Of a stretch of 64,000 nucleotides of DNA, positions 27,143-36,364 are shown in pieces (the first letter of the stretch is position 1; every line of letters begins with the position of its first letter). The notes below the pieces were generated by a model that searched no databases, was not told the DNA's origin, and worked only from the letters and a program-made list of their open reading frames with translations. The stretch lies in assembly GCA_016124945.1 (NCBI GenBank), contig WGMT01000009.1, forward strand, positions 54,630-118,629. Reading direction: 5' to 3'. The DNA is from a bacterium (GTDB lineage: Bacteria > Chloroflexota > Anaerolineae > Caldilineales > Caldilineaceae). The position numbers and the translations under genes are program-made.

Positions 27143-27844
27143 ATGATGACAACTGAGAGAGTGCGTAGTGTGCAGTCGTATGAGTTGACTGTGAGCCTGC
27201 ACGCTGCCAGACATGTCACCAGCGCAAGGACACAGGCGGCTGTGATGGATGTTCCTTCGGTAATCGACGCTGCCCGTCTTGGTGACGACCTTGCCTTCAG
27301 CCGCCTGGTAGAAGCTTACCGTGCTTCGGCTGAACGAGTGGCTTTCCACATTCTTCGCACCGAGGAGGCCGCCGCCGACGCCGTACAAGATGCGTGGATC
27401 AAGGTGCATCAGGCGATTGAACGCTTTGAAGACGGCAACTTCCGCGCCTGGTTGCTGCGCATCGTCACCAATACCTGCTATGATCACCTACGCCGGCAAC
27501 GAAGGCGACCCTCTGTCAGCCTCGACGAGATGATGGAGTCTTCGAATGTAGAGTTTGCGGCGGATGAAGCATACATTGACCCCGAACGCGCTGTCATTTA
27601 CCGTGAACAGCGTGATCTTCTGCTCAATGCCATCAATGAACTTTCTCCCTGGCACCGCGAAGTGGTAATGCTTGTGGACGTTCAGGGCTACGATTACGGC
27701 GAAGCTGCTGAGATGCTCGATGTGCCGCTGGGTACAGTGAAATCACGTTTGAGCCGCGCCCGGGCTGCGCTGCGCGATAAGCTCGTTGAATCCAATCTGA
27801 TTTCACTGCCTGAACATAGTCTAGGTGCCAAGAGACCTCACTAA
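27143..27844 (+). CDS. ECF-type RNA polymerase sigma factor (RpoE-like)
   Basis: Start at ATG 27143, with AAGGAG 7 bases upstream (a second ATG follows at 27146). The 233-residue protein carries sigma region 2 (DLAFSRLVEAYRASAERVAFHIL, DAVQDAWIKVHQAIERF, FRAWLLRIVTNTCYDHLRR) and sigma region 4 (LSPWHREVVMLVDVQGYDYGEAAEMLDVPLGTVKSRLSRAR). These regions bind the -10 element and core polymerase, and the -35 element, respectively. About 35 extra residues precede region 2. No anti-sigma gene is adjacent: the next gene converges from the other strand. What it controls cannot be read here. Confidence 0.9.
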   Translation: MMTTERVRSVQSYELTVSLHAARHVTSARTQAAVMDVPSVIDAARLGDDLAFSRLVEAYRASAERVAFHILRTEEAAADAVQDAWIKVHQAIERFEDGNFRAWLLRIVTNTCYDHLRRQRRRPSVSLDEMMESSNVEFAADEAYIDPERAVIYREQRDLLLNAINELSPWHREVVMLVDVQGYDYGEAAEMLDVPLGTVKSRLSRARAALRDKLVESNLISLPEHSLGAKRPH

Positions 27845-27887
27845 ATCCAAATCTGGCCTGGTTCCAAGTTGAGCCACGATCCATTCA

Positions 27888-28691
27888 TTATTCTACATTC
27901 GTTCTCTGCAAGCGCACCGCCCGCCATTCGCCAATCGCTCGAAACCCAAGTTTGTCATAGACTGCACCTGCAATTGGATTTGCCCAGTAGAGCACCGGTT
28001 TTCGGTGGGCGGTAAGTAGATCCGCACACAACGCACTGACCACCGCCTGGCTCAGCCCTTGTCCTCGTGCATCCGGTTTTGTAAAGACGCCGCCGATCAT
28101 AGCTTGATCGGCGGTTTCTGCATTGGTCAGCGCCGCCGAAACAAGGACACGGTCTACCTCGGCGATCCAAATGCGTCCACTTTGTAGTGGACGTTTCACC
28201 CCTGTCACTGAACGGCTCATGTCACCGGCATCGGCATAGAGGGCGACAAGTGCGTCGAGATCCACGTTGGTTGCCCGGCGCACCACCACGCCTGACACTG
28301 CCGGCTGTGGCTGAAAGTCCGCTTGCGTCAGTTCCATCAGCGTTTCTACTTTCACCTCCAGCAGGCGGTAGCGGTGTAGGTAAGGCAGAAACGAAGTGAC
28401 GCCGCCTGGGTTGTCTTGAAGACGGTCGGCCTGTAGGGGGTGATGGTCGAGTATATGCCCCATCCCTGCCCAGTCGGCCTCGGGCATGCCATAGACGACC
28501 CAGCCCGTCATGTAACGGTTGAGGACGGCGCGCAGGACGCCGTCCTCGGCGAAGTCTCCCCAAACCTGGCTGATCTCGCTTTCCAGGCCCAGCGTTTCCA
28601 AATTGCCCAGCGTGTAGAGGTTGAAAGCAGGTTCTCGGCGCAGCAACGTCACCGCGCCGGGCAGATCCGCGTCGGTGAGTAGGCGGATCAT
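27888..28691 (-). CDS. GNAT-family N-acetyltransferase
   Basis: This 267-residue protein has an N-terminal half typical of two-domain GNAT enzymes (DLPGAVTLLRREPAFNLYTLGNLE). The acetyl-CoA-binding half carries IGGVFTKPDARGQGLSQAVVSALC, where the DARGQGLS segment is motif A, and ends with VYDKLGFRAIGEWR. GNAT enzymes move an acetyl group from acetyl-CoA to an amine; the target is unknown. Its ATG overlaps the stop codon of the aminotransferase gene by four bases (ATGA), so the two are translationally coupled. Confidence 0.85.
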   Translation of the reverse strand: MIRLLTDADLPGAVTLLRREPAFNLYTLGNLETLGLESEISQVWGDFAEDGVLRAVLNRYMTGWVVYGMPEADWAGMGHILDHHPLQADRLQDNPGGVTSFLPYLHRYRLLEVKVETLMELTQADFQPQPAVSGVVVRRATNVDLDALVALYADAGDMSRSVTGVKRPLQSGRIWIAEVDRVLVSAALTNAETADQAMIGGVFTKPDARGQGLSQAVVSALCADLLTAHRKPVLYWANPIAGAVYDKLGFRAIGEWRAVRLQRTNVE

Positions 28692-29848
28692 ACGCTGCGT
28701 AGGCTTTCCAGCCCGTCACGTAGACGCAGCACGTCGGATTCGTCGTTGTAGAACGAGGTGGAGACGCGCAGCAGATCAGGCTCGTGCACCGAGCGGATGA
28801 TGATCTTCTGTTCGGCCAACTTGCCCACCGCTTCGTCAGCGACGACGCCCTCCATGCTGAAACTGAGCAGACCGGCGTGTTGCTCCGGCGTTGTCAGTGT
28901 GATGCCTGGGATCTCTTCAAGCATCTCGCGGCAGGTGGCGGTGATTTCCTGAATTTGGCCGTAGAGGGCGTCGTTGCCGATTTCTTCGCGCAAGGTCATG
29001 CTTGCGTGGAGGCCGGCCAACCCGGGCCAGTAGACGGTGCCCATCTCGTAGCGCTTGGCGCCGGAGACAGGCAAGTAGTGGCCTTCGCTGTCGAGGCCCT
29101 TCTGGGTAGGGTAGCCGGCGAAAGTAGGCAGTAGATCGGCCATTGCTTCAGATCGTACATAAAGTGCGCCGGTGCCTTCCGGTCCACACAGCCACTTCTG
29201 GCCGGGGATGGCGTAGAAATCCACATCAAGCGCCTTGACGTCGATGGGGATCGACCCCCCCGACTGTGCACCGTCCAACACAATCAGCGCGCCGTGACGG
29301 TGGGCAATGGCCGCGATTTCGGCCACAGGCAAGATCGCGCCCGTCTTCCACGAGACGTGTGAGATGGAGACCAGGCGTGTCTTGTGGTTGATGGCACGGG
29401 CGAAACGTTGGATCAGCGCTTCGTCGGTGTCTTCCACGGGCATGGGCACAGAGCGCACTGTCAGCCCGAAGCGTTGGGCCACGGCGTTGATGGGCATCAA
29501 GCCGCCGGGGTGTTCGTGCGCGTTGGTAACGATCTCATCGCCGGACTGCCAGCGCAGGCCCCAGGTGGCGATGTTCATGCCGTTGGTGGTGTGCAGGGTG
29601 AGGGCGATTTCGCCGGCGTCGGCGTTGAAGAGACGGCCAAACTGCTGGCGTAGCCGATCCTGCATGGGAATGTACTCGTCCATGTAGACGGAAAAGTTGG
29701 AGCGTCCTTCGTTCAACTGGCGGCGGTTCCACAATTCGATGGCCTCAGCGGCAGGTCGGCTTAATGGGCCGGCTGTACCTGTGTTCAGGTAAGCCTGGGT
29801 GAAGACGGCGGGGAAGTTTTGGCGGATTTCGCTGCTGTTCAGGGTCAT
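28688..29848 (-). CDS. Class V PLP-dependent aminotransferase
   Basis: The start is taken at ATG 29848 (MTLNSSEIRQNF), with CAGGAG five bases upstream, giving 386 residues. The fold-type I pattern is clear: YLNTGTAGPLS near the N-terminus, TLHTTNGMNIATWGL, HEHPGGLMPIN, SISHVSWKTGAILPV, VLDGAQSGGSIPIDV, and the cofactor-binding lysine in IPGQKWLCGPEGTGALYV (about residue 218). The sequence is closest in style to isopenicillin N epimerase and cysteine desulfurase-like enzymes. No cysteine desulfurase-type catalytic loop is evident, so the reaction is not assigned. It is coupled to the downstream GNAT gene. Confidence 0.85.
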   Translation of the reverse strand: MTLNSSEIRQNFPAVFTQAYLNTGTAGPLSRPAAEAIELWNRRQLNEGRSNFSVYMDEYIPMQDRLRQQFGRLFNADAGEIALTLHTTNGMNIATWGLRWQSGDEIVTNAHEHPGGLMPINAVAQRFGLTVRSVPMPVEDTDEALIQRFARAINHKTRLVSISHVSWKTGAILPVAEIAAIAHRHGALIVLDGAQSGGSIPIDVKALDVDFYAIPGQKWLCGPEGTGALYVRSEAMADLLPTFAGYPTQKGLDSEGHYLPVSGAKRYEMGTVYWPGLAGLHASMTLREEIGNDALYGQIQEITATCREMLEEIPGITLTTPEQHAGLLSFSMEGVVADEAVGKLAEQKIIIRSVHEPDLLRVSTSFYNDESDVLRLRDGLESLRSV

Positions 29849-29935
29849 GGTGTGCTCCTGCACGAGGGTGAGTGGTGGGTTGTAGATGGTCGAACACGAT
29901 CCGAGTGGGTCATGTTTTAGGGTGCGTAGTACGTG

Positions 29936-30021
29936 GTGGCTGTTCAGGTGCGACGCACTGGCCGGAAGATCGACCTGTATGCGTCACCTTCTTGGCCAGT
30001 GCGTCGCACCTGGACAGCCAC
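29936..30021. repeat. 28-bp inverted repeat hairpin
   Basis: Arms 29936-29963 and 29994-30021 match over 28 bp with one mismatch around a 30-base loop. The inner end of each arm holds GCACTGGCC or its inverse. The stem begins two bases after the stop codon of the metallophosphoesterase gene at 30024. It has no U tract on the minus strand, so it may protect or process the transcript rather than act as a classical terminator. Confidence 0.75.
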
Positions 30022-30023
30022 CG

Positions 30024-30902
30024 TCACTCGTTAAATGACCAGCGCTGTGGTCCATGTAGATCAAGATAGCGTTGGACGGCGCTCTCCAGGTTGGCGTGGA
30101 GTGCAGGGGGTTGCGACTTTATCCAGTAGCCAAAATCGCTGATCCACGGCTCGCCGGTGAGGACGGTACGCAGCATGAGCCTTCCGATAGGGCCGCCTGC
30201 TTCGAGCATGCCCGATTGGTGAAAGGCCGATTCCATGCTGCTGAGGTTGTATGTCACCTGCCGAAAGTATGGTTGCCAGGTGGCTGCCTCTCCGTCGGTC
30301 ACCAGATCGAGGATCAGATATTGTGCTCGTGGATCGCCGTTGTAGGGCATGCCTACGCTACCGCCGTTCAAGATCCGCTTGCCGTCCACTTGCCGATCCA
30401 GCGGGCGGTGGGTGTGTGCGCTGATGTAGATAGGCTGGCGCACGCTGGAGAGTGTGCGCTCGATGCGCTCGGACGGCGTGTCTGGGGTGATGCCCACAAA
30501 GCAGTTGCCGGGGATGCCGTGGGTGAGTCGTAGCGCCGGGCCGGGAAGGTTATCGAGGTAGATGTCCTGGGGCAGGCTGCACAGGACGGCGCGAGATTCG
30601 GGGTGTAGTTGGTCCCACGTCCAATGGATCACCGGGTAGCGATCTCGCACCACGAATGCAGGCGGCCCGTCTGGTGTGTTCAGTGTGCCGATGACAAGAT
30701 CGTGATTTCCTTGCACCGATGGCCAGCCCAAATCAGAAACCAACGCCATGACTTCGTTGTTCCACGGGCAGCGGTTGACCAGATCGCCAAGCAAGTAGAC
30801 GGCGTCGGGCGTCTGTGCCTGGATGTCGGTCACGGTGGCCTCGAAGGCAGGCAGATTGCCGTGAATGTCGGCCACAAAGGCCAGGCGCAGGATTCTGCTC
30901 AT
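30024..30902 (-). CDS. Calcineurin-like metallophosphoesterase
   Basis: The 292-residue protein has the metal-binding motifs of the MJ0936/YfcE branch in order: FVADIHGN, LLGDLVNRCPW, VQGNHD, LTHGIPG, and ISAHTHRPLDRQ, with LNGGSVGMPYNGDPRAQY towards the end. These bind two divalent metals and cleave phosphomono- or diesters. A C-terminal extension of about 90 residues is shared with the upstream paralogue. Its start overlaps the stop of that gene by four bases, so the pair form one translational unit. The substrate is unknown. Confidence 0.9.
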   Translation of the reverse strand: MSRILRLAFVADIHGNLPAFEATVTDIQAQTPDAVYLLGDLVNRCPWNNEVMALVSDLGWPSVQGNHDLVIGTLNTPDGPPAFVVRDRYPVIHWTWDQLHPESRAVLCSLPQDIYLDNLPGPALRLTHGIPGNCFVGITPDTPSERIERTLSSVRQPIYISAHTHRPLDRQVDGKRILNGGSVGMPYNGDPRAQYLILDLVTDGEAATWQPYFRQVTYNLSSMESAFHQSGMLEAGGPIGRLMLRTVLTGEPWISDFGYWIKSQPPALHANLESAVQRYLDLHGPQRWSFNE

Positions 30903-31888
30903 GGCCGTGTGGCCTTCGCCGTGGGATCACGGGCAATGACATATTCATCGCGGCCGGTGGCGGCTTTGTAGTGGCCGAAAGCCAGGCGCATGTTGCCGTC
31001 TGGGTCGACGCCGTTGTCGCGACACCAGTGGTAGTAATGGATGATCTCGGCTTCGGCGGTGACTAGTTCCCAGTAGAAGAGTTGCGCCACCACGCCGCCC
31101 ATGTCGAGCAGGCCGCTGCTACGGAAGGCTTCGAGCGCGGGGGCGCGGTCGTATGCCACGCGGTGGTGGGTACAACGCCAGCCGCCGGGTTCCTCGTGTT
31201 CGTCCACGCTTTCGAGGACGGCGAAACAGGCGCGTGGATCACCGTTGAGCGGCAAGCCGACGCTGCCCGGGTTGATCACGTGCCAGTGGACGAGCCCGTC
31301 CTGGCGGTGGGCGGCATAGCCGTCGAAATAGCGACTGCTTTCATCATGTGGATCGGCAAAAGGATCGACGGTGTCTAGGAACGAAAGGTGGCGATCCACC
31401 TGCACGTGGGTGTGGGCCGAAATGATCGTCCGCTCACCGATCTCCTTGATCTCGGTGACGATTTTTTCGGCGGGCATCTGTTGGTAGAAGCCGACGCGGT
31501 TGCGTCCTGGCACACCATGGGCCACGCGGATTGGCTGTGTGCCGGGGAAGTAGAGTGTGCGTTCGTCGGGCAGGGCAGCCAGGTAGCGGGCCTGTGCGGC
31601 TGAAATGTTGTCGACGAGCCAGTGCAGGCAGCCCCATCGTTCGCTATCGGCAGAGCCGGGGGCGGCGCGTGTGGTGCCGAAGTCGAGCAGATAGAATTCG
31701 TGATTACCACGGACCACAGCCCAATCGGTGGCGCGCACCTGATCGAGTACTGCGCCGCTAAAGGGGATTGGGTTGATCAAATCGCCGTTCACAACGACGA
31801 AATCTGGTTGAATCCGTTCTAATTCGGCGGTCACTGCATCGAGGGCGGGCTGGTTCCCGTGAATGTCGGCCAAAACGGCAAGTTTCAT
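30899..31888 (-). CDS. Calcineurin-like metallophosphoesterase (paralogue)
   Basis: The start is placed at ATG 31888 (MKLAVLADIHGN), where family homology begins; ATG 31897 and an earlier ATG at 31924 are possible, and none has a strong ribosome binding site. The protein of about 329 residues shows LADIHGN, VNGDLINPIP, VRGNHEF, VAHGVPG, ISAHTHVQVDRH and NPGSVGLPLNGDPRACF. It has an insert after the histidine motif (DTVDPFADPHDESSRYFDG) absent from the neighbour. It shares the LEAFRSSGLLDMGG region with the downstream enzyme (MESAFHQSGMLEAGG), so the two arose by tandem duplication. Confidence 0.88.
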   Translation of the reverse strand: MKLAVLADIHGNQPALDAVTAELERIQPDFVVVNGDLINPIPFSGAVLDQVRATDWAVVRGNHEFYLLDFGTTRAAPGSADSERWGCLHWLVDNISAAQARYLAALPDERTLYFPGTQPIRVAHGVPGRNRVGFYQQMPAEKIVTEIKEIGERTIISAHTHVQVDRHLSFLDTVDPFADPHDESSRYFDGYAAHRQDGLVHWHVINPGSVGLPLNGDPRACFAVLESVDEHEEPGGWRCTHHRVAYDRAPALEAFRSSGLLDMGGVVAQLFYWELVTAEAEIIHYYHWCRDNGVDPDGNMRLAFGHYKAATGRDEYVIARDPTAKATRP

Positions 31889-32000
31889 GCAGGTCATCCA
31901 TTTCGGTATAGAGTCAGTCTGCATATGCTACCCACCTTGTGCAGAACCGTCAAGGCAGCGCAGGGCAGAGGGTGTGCTTCAGCCTGGCGGCGCGTTTGCC

Positions 32001-32068
32001 ACAGTGCCAGGCACGGGCCAGTACATCGCCCGTCAAAGGATGCGCGCCTGGCCCGTGCCTGGCACTGT
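32001..32068. repeat. 20-bp perfect inverted repeat with AGTGCC..GGCACT arms
   Basis: Arms 32001-32020 and 32049-32068 are perfectly complementary over 20 bp around a 28-base loop. The outer part of each arm is ACAGTGCCAGGCAC or its inverse, the same core as the hairpin at 15156-15225. It lies in the 334-base gap between the divergent metallophosphoesterase and SRAP genes. I see nothing else convincing in that gap. Confidence 0.75.
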
Positions 32069-32222
32069 TCGCCCCAACGTTGAAGTACACCCGGTGCAAC
32101 CTGGTTTGTTGACATCTCCTGGTGTGGCAGATAAGATAAACCTTACTTTTTTGTGTAAATCGGTACTGATGAGGTGCCCTGTGCAGCAGCGCAAGCCCTC
32201 TGCGCCATGTGAGGAGTGAACC

Positions 32223-32891
32223 ATGTGTGGACGTTTTGCCCTGCGGGCATCCCCCGAACAACTTGCCGAACTCTTCGATCTGCCTGAAGCGCCGCCGGCT
32301 GCGCCGCGGTACAACATTGCGCCCACGCAGCCTGTCTTCAGTGTGCGCACGAATCCACATACCGGCGTGCGTGAAGCAACTTTCTTCACCTGGGGATTGG
32401 TGCCTTCCTGGGCCGATGATCCGTCTATCGGCAGCCGTATGATCAACGCCCGTGCCGAGACGGTAGCTGAAAAACCTTCGTTTCGGGCCGCCTACAAATA
32501 CCGACGTTGTCTAATCCCCACCGACAGTTTCTACGAGTGGCAGAAGACGAAAGAGGGCAAGCAGCCCCACCTGATCGGTATGGCAGACGGTGCGCCTTTT
32601 GCCTTTGCTGGGCTGTGGGAACACTGGGAGCGCAATGGCTCGGTGATCGAATCATGCACGATCCTCACCACCGATGCCAACGAGTTGGTATCGCCCATCC
32701 ACAACCGCATGCCCGTGATCCTGGATCCTGCCGACTTCGACGAATGGCTCTCGCCAAAGATTCAGGGCGGTGACAAGTTGCGCCATCTGCTGCGCCCTTT
32801 CCCCAAAGAGAGAATGAAGGCGTATCCCGTATCCACGCTTGTGAACAATCCGCGCAACGAAGATCCGTCCTGTGTGGCGCCGTTAAATTAG
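32223..32891 (+). CDS. SRAP-domain protein (YedK/HMCES family)
   Basis: The 222-residue protein starts MCGRFAL, with GAGGAG upstream. The catalytic cysteine is residue 2 once the initiator methionine is removed. Further family motifs are RYNIAPTQPV, WGLVPSWADD, MINARAETVAEKPSF, CLIPTDSFYEW (catalytic Glu about residue 105) and IHNRMPVIL (His about 160). SRAP proteins form a thiazolidine crosslink with abasic sites in single-stranded DNA and so shield them during replication. All key residues are present. The gene appears single, and I did not find a LexA-like box upstream. Confidence 0.95.
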   Translation: MCGRFALRASPEQLAELFDLPEAPPAAPRYNIAPTQPVFSVRTNPHTGVREATFFTWGLVPSWADDPSIGSRMINARAETVAEKPSFRAAYKYRRCLIPTDSFYEWQKTKEGKQPHLIGMADGAPFAFAGLWEHWERNGSVIESCTILTTDANELVSPIHNRMPVILDPADFDEWLSPKIQGGDKLRHLLRPFPKERMKAYPVSTLVNNPRNEDPSCVAPLN

Positions 32892-32990
32892 CGCTCGGGT
32901 GTGCGCTATCGCACGTCAGGTGTATGTAGACCCGTACAGCGGTACTACCTTGTCTGGGATATGCTGCTTGCAGAAGAAATATTGGATGTC

Positions 32991-33033
32991 CATCATCTCA
33001 TTACCCCATCTCATTACCCCATCATCTCATTAC
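32991..33033. repeat. Direct repeat of a 13-bp unit before the membrane protein gene
   Basis: CATCTCATTACCC-type units repeat about three times directly before the ribosome binding site of the next gene. No inverted partner lies in this gap, unlike most arrays in the window. Confidence 0.65.
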
Positions 33034-33051
33034 AGCATGAGGAATGTACGC

Positions 33052-34464
33052 ATGGAACAGGCACTCTCCGGGCTGATCGACGCCTCACTGCTCTTCACCA
33101 TCGGTCTCGTTTTTCTGGTGACCCTCGTCGGTTCGTACCTGCGTTCACGGCGCAAAGACCCCTGCCTGGCCTCGTTTGAAGACTTTCACGTCACCTTGGA
33201 GCGGACCGATGACAAGATCGTCTGGGGCAAGTTGGAGATCGAATCAACCGGGCTGGAACTTCTCTACCGCGATGACGTGCAAGACGAGGCGCACATTGAG
33301 TCGAGCTACATCCTCTACGCCAACGAATACGAAAACATGCAGGCTATCTACCGCTACGCCGATCAACTGACGCCCGAAGGCAAGCAGAAGCGACGGCGCG
33401 ACATTGAGCGATCCTTTCACCCCGGTGCATGGGAACGCAGCAAGCGCGGCCTACGTGCCTTTGTGAGTACGGCGAACGATTCACTGAGCGAAGTCTTTGG
33501 GTTGCTTGTGGGGCGGGCCAAAAAGCCGGCTGGGCGTTACATCACCGATCAGGGCGAAGCTTACCTCAACAAGTTAGGGGTCAACTTGATTGGTCACGTT
33601 GGGGGTGTCTTTGATCCGCTGCTGGAGCGTTACATCGGGCAGAAAGTTGTCGTCGAAATTCAAGAAGGTGACGAAGTCCACGAACATGTGGGGATATTCA
33701 AAAACTACTCACCGGATTTTATCGAGATCCTGGATGTGCAATACCCCGAGCCCCGTCTGGTGGATCTAAACGACTGTGACGACGAGCGCGAAGAGTGTGT
33801 GCAGGTCAAGATGGAAGACACAAAAATGACTGTCCACAATCCGACACGGCAGCCGGTTCTGCTCCATTCGTTGGTATTCGGCGAGGAGACCGAGCTTTTT
33901 AACGTGGTGGTCGACAGTGGAGAGTCGGTGGAGCTGTTTCTGCAGGAAGTGACCGAAGATGCCGTGCTACATGTGCGGATGGTGCGCGAACTTGATCTAA
34001 TTGTGCCGCGCACCTTGTGTGTTGTGCGTCATCGGGCGGAACGTTTCAAACCGGAACTCCTGGCAGACATTATTTTCGACGTCGGCTTTTTGCTGAATCC
34101 TGATCGGCGAGAAGACAAAATGGAAGAGCGGCTACGATGTCGCCTAAAAGATGCCCCTTGGGACGGTCTAGCAGCGGCCAACCTGGCGACGATTCTGCTC
34201 AAGAAGCAGGAGTTTGAAGAGGCGCGGCGATGGCTGCGTCAGGCGCTTCGTGTACGCTATTCGCTGCCAGACAACGGACGCCGCGCCGAGATGGAACTGC
34301 GCGAGCTGAATCGGCGCAGCTCGTCACACAAGTCGTCGCCGAAGTTGCCACCATCTGCTACCGAGAGCTTACAGACTAAAGGCGAAACGCAGGCTGTTCC
34401 CTTCTCGCTTCAAACTTCAAATGGCGCAGGCCCGCGTGTCCAGGTTACGGACGCGAAAACATAG
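33052..34464 (+). CDS. Membrane-anchored protein of unknown function
   Basis: Start ATG 33052 follows GAGGAA by about ten bases; the frame is open further upstream only through repeat sequence. The 470-residue protein begins with one hydrophobic helix (ALSGLIDASLLFTIGLVFLVTLVGSYL), so the rest probably faces the cytoplasm. A mixed region with conserved-looking acidic and tyrosine-rich stretches follows (LELLYRDDVQDEAHIESSYILYANEYENM). A beta-rich middle part (VVVEIQEGDEVHEHVGIFKNYS) comes next. A short helical repeat of TPR type lies near residues 390-430 (LAAANLATILLKKQEFEEARRWLRQAL). The last 40 residues are polar and disordered-looking. I do not recognise the family. It follows the SRAP gene in the same direction, about 160 bases away. 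Confidence 0.7.
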   Translation: MEQALSGLIDASLLFTIGLVFLVTLVGSYLRSRRKDPCLASFEDFHVTLERTDDKIVWGKLEIESTGLELLYRDDVQDEAHIESSYILYANEYENMQAIYRYADQLTPEGKQKRRRDIERSFHPGAWERSKRGLRAFVSTANDSLSEVFGLLVGRAKKPAGRYITDQGEAYLNKLGVNLIGHVGGVFDPLLERYIGQKVVVEIQEGDEVHEHVGIFKNYSPDFIEILDVQYPEPRLVDLNDCDDEREECVQVKMEDTKMTVHNPTRQPVLLHSLVFGEETELFNVVVDSGESVELFLQEVTEDAVLHVRMVRELDLIVPRTLCVVRHRAERFKPELLADIIFDVGFLLNPDRREDKMEERLRCRLKDAPWDGLAAANLATILLKKQEFEEARRWLRQALRVRYSLPDNGRRAEMELRELNRRSSSHKSSPKLPPSATESLQTKGETQAVPFSLQTSNGAGPRVQVTDAKT

Positions 34465-34556
34465 ATGTCAAAGCCATAGAACCATTGCGTTGGGGCGGGT
34501 AGGATTATTGCGGTTAGGCAACGCTGATTTCGCACCAATGCAAGCCCTTACATGAT

Positions 34557-36341
34557 TTATCGTTTAATCGTGGGCAGGTAGTAGCGGATCGGGCCGTTGT
34601 TGGTGTTGTTTCCACCGTTAATTGGGTCCAGGAAATCAGGGATGCCGTCGCCGTCTGTGTCGCGGCAGGGCTGTGACGGGCACTCTAGGCTATCGGGGAT
34701 ACCGTCGCCATCGCTGTCGGTGTCGATACGGTTGGGCAGACCGTCGCCATCGACGTCGTCGTCTCCTTCGACAGTGTCAAGGATACCGTCGTTGTCGTCG
34801 TCTGGATCGATACGGTTGGGCAGGCCGTCGCCGTCAAAGTCACAGGCGCCTGCCGCCGGATTGGGTACACAGGGATCGTGGTTCTCTGGATCTGCTTCGT
34901 CAACAATGCCGTCGCCGTCCGAGTCGACGATGCTGCTTTCCAATGCATCGATAATGCCGTCGCCGTCGCTGTCGGTAGGCGCATAGATGTTGCCGCCCAC
35001 CTCATAGGTGTCGGATTTGCCGTCGCCGTCGCTGTCTGCACGTAGCGGATTGGTGCCGGCAATGGCTTCGGCAACGTCGGTCAGCCCGTCGTTGTCGTCG
35101 TCTGGGTCCACGTAATCGAGGATGCCGTCGCCGTCATTGTCGCCAGGGATGCTTACCGGATCGAAGGGATCTGAGCCGGCGGCCAACTCCTGCTCATTGG
35201 AAAAGCCGTCGCCGTCGGCATCGGGATCCTGGCTATTGGGGATGCCATCGCCATCCAGGTCACAAGGATCTGCGCCGGGGTTGGGTACGCAGGTATCGTT
35301 GTCGTCGCGATCATACTGGTCTGGAACGCCGTCGCCGTCGGCGTCGGCAATGGCGCTTTCCAGATAATCGGGAATGCCGTCGCCATCGGCATCGGGCAGG
35401 GGCAACGGAGTGCCACCGCTGTCGGGATCTACAATGTCTGCGAGGCCGTCGCCGTTGCTGTCCACAATCGGCCCTGTACCGATGATGCCATCCTTGTCGG
35501 GGTCGCTGCCGCCCGCTTCAATGACATCGTCGATGCCGTCGCCGTCACTGTCCCGATCCTGGCTGTTGGGAATGCCGTCGCCGTCGGTATCCATATGGCC
35601 TTCCACTGAGTCGGGGATACCGTCGTTGTCGTCGTCAATGTCGATGCTGTCGGGCACGCCGTCGGCATCCGTGTCATTGGGGGCGGTGAGTGGGCAGGGC
35701 AGTTGTCCTAAGTCGGGGTGATTGCCGGCGTAGACATTGAGCGCCGGCGCGTCGTTGATACTCAGCGACATTTGGTTGTTGAAATTGGCACCTAAGTTGC
35801 TCAGAATTGCTTTCTGAAGCGAACTGTTGTTGTTAAGGACCTCTAACGCAAGCGAATTGCAATTCCCTGGCAAACGCAACGAAAAGAGCGGCACCGGTTG
35901 GCTGGTCTGTGTGGCTGGGCCGGCGGTGCCAGGGCTGTAGACTACCTGGTAAACATCTCGACCCTGCAATACAGCGGGATCCTTCCCCAAACTGGTGAAG
36001 AGTGCCGGCGTGATCTTTTGTGCTATCCAGACGCCGTTGCGGTTGGAAAACTGCCCTTTGCTGGGGGCAGTCGGAATAGAGGGGGTTGTCTCGACGCCGG
36101 CAGGCAAGAGGAAACTGAAAACAGCCGTTGTGATGCTGACATTCTGTGATGAAAAGTCAGGCATGAAGAGTGCAGTTATTTGGAGTGGATCACTGCTGTC
36201 TTGTACAAACCCAAAGGTTGCCGTGTAGGGCATTGGCACTGTCTGCTGCATAGGTGTTGCGCCTACACGTCCTGTCTGTTGTGTGAAAGTTGCAACCAAG
36301 GCAATGGTGAAGATGACGACAAGCCAGAGTGTTTTTTTCAT
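34557..36341 (-). CDS. Exported calcium-binding TSP3-repeat protein ending in a YLP tail
   Basis: This 594-residue protein has a signal peptide ([19 protein letters not shown]). An N-terminal domain of about 200 residues follows, clearly related to that of the next protein ([45 protein letters not shown]). From about residue 220 the chain is almost entirely thrombospondin type-3-like acidic repeats ([30 protein letters not shown]), which bind calcium along their length. The protein ends [12 protein letters not shown], resembling the tails of the DUF11 proteins. It is probably an extracellular, calcium-stiffened structural protein. It lies 66 bases downstream of its paralogue, with a hairpin between them, and lacks a good ribosome binding site. 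Confidence 0.85.
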   Translation of the reverse strand: MKKTLWLVVIFTIALVATFTQQTGRVGATPMQQTVPMPYTATFGFVQDSSDPLQITALFMPDFSSQNVSITTAVFSFLLPAGVETTPSIPTAPSKGQFSNRNGVWIAQKITPALFTSLGKDPAVLQGRDVYQVVYSPGTAGPATQTSQPVPLFSLRLPGNCNSLALEVLNNNSSLQKAILSNLGANFNNQMSLSINDAPALNVYAGNHPDLGQLPCPLTAPNDTDADGVPDSIDIDDDNDGIPDSVEGHMDTDGDGIPNSQDRDSDGDGIDDVIEAGGSDPDKDGIIGTGPIVDSNGDGLADIVDPDSGGTPLPLPDADGDGIPDYLESAIADADGDGVPDQYDRDDNDTCVPNPGADPCDLDGDGIPNSQDPDADGDGFSNEQELAAGSDPFDPVSIPGDNDGDGILDYVDPDDDNDGLTDVAEAIAGTNPLRADSDGDGKSDTYEVGGNIYAPTDSDGDGIIDALESSIVDSDGDGIVDEADPENHDPCVPNPAAGACDFDGDGLPNRIDPDDDNDGILDTVEGDDDVDGDGLPNRIDTDSDGDGIPDSLECPSQPCRDTDGDGIPDFLDPINGGNNTNNGPIRYYLPTIKR

Positions 36342-36364
36342 GGATGTTTGATCTTGTATTTGTG

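Noticed and set aside
29936..30021. Classical intrinsic terminator after the metallophosphoesterase gene
   Set aside because: The stem is long but has no U tract on that strand, so it is listed as a hairpin repeat instead.
34600..35700. DNA repeat array or CRISPR in the TSP3-repeat genes
   Set aside because: The regular GTCGCCGTC pattern simply encodes acidic DxDxDG calcium-binding repeats.
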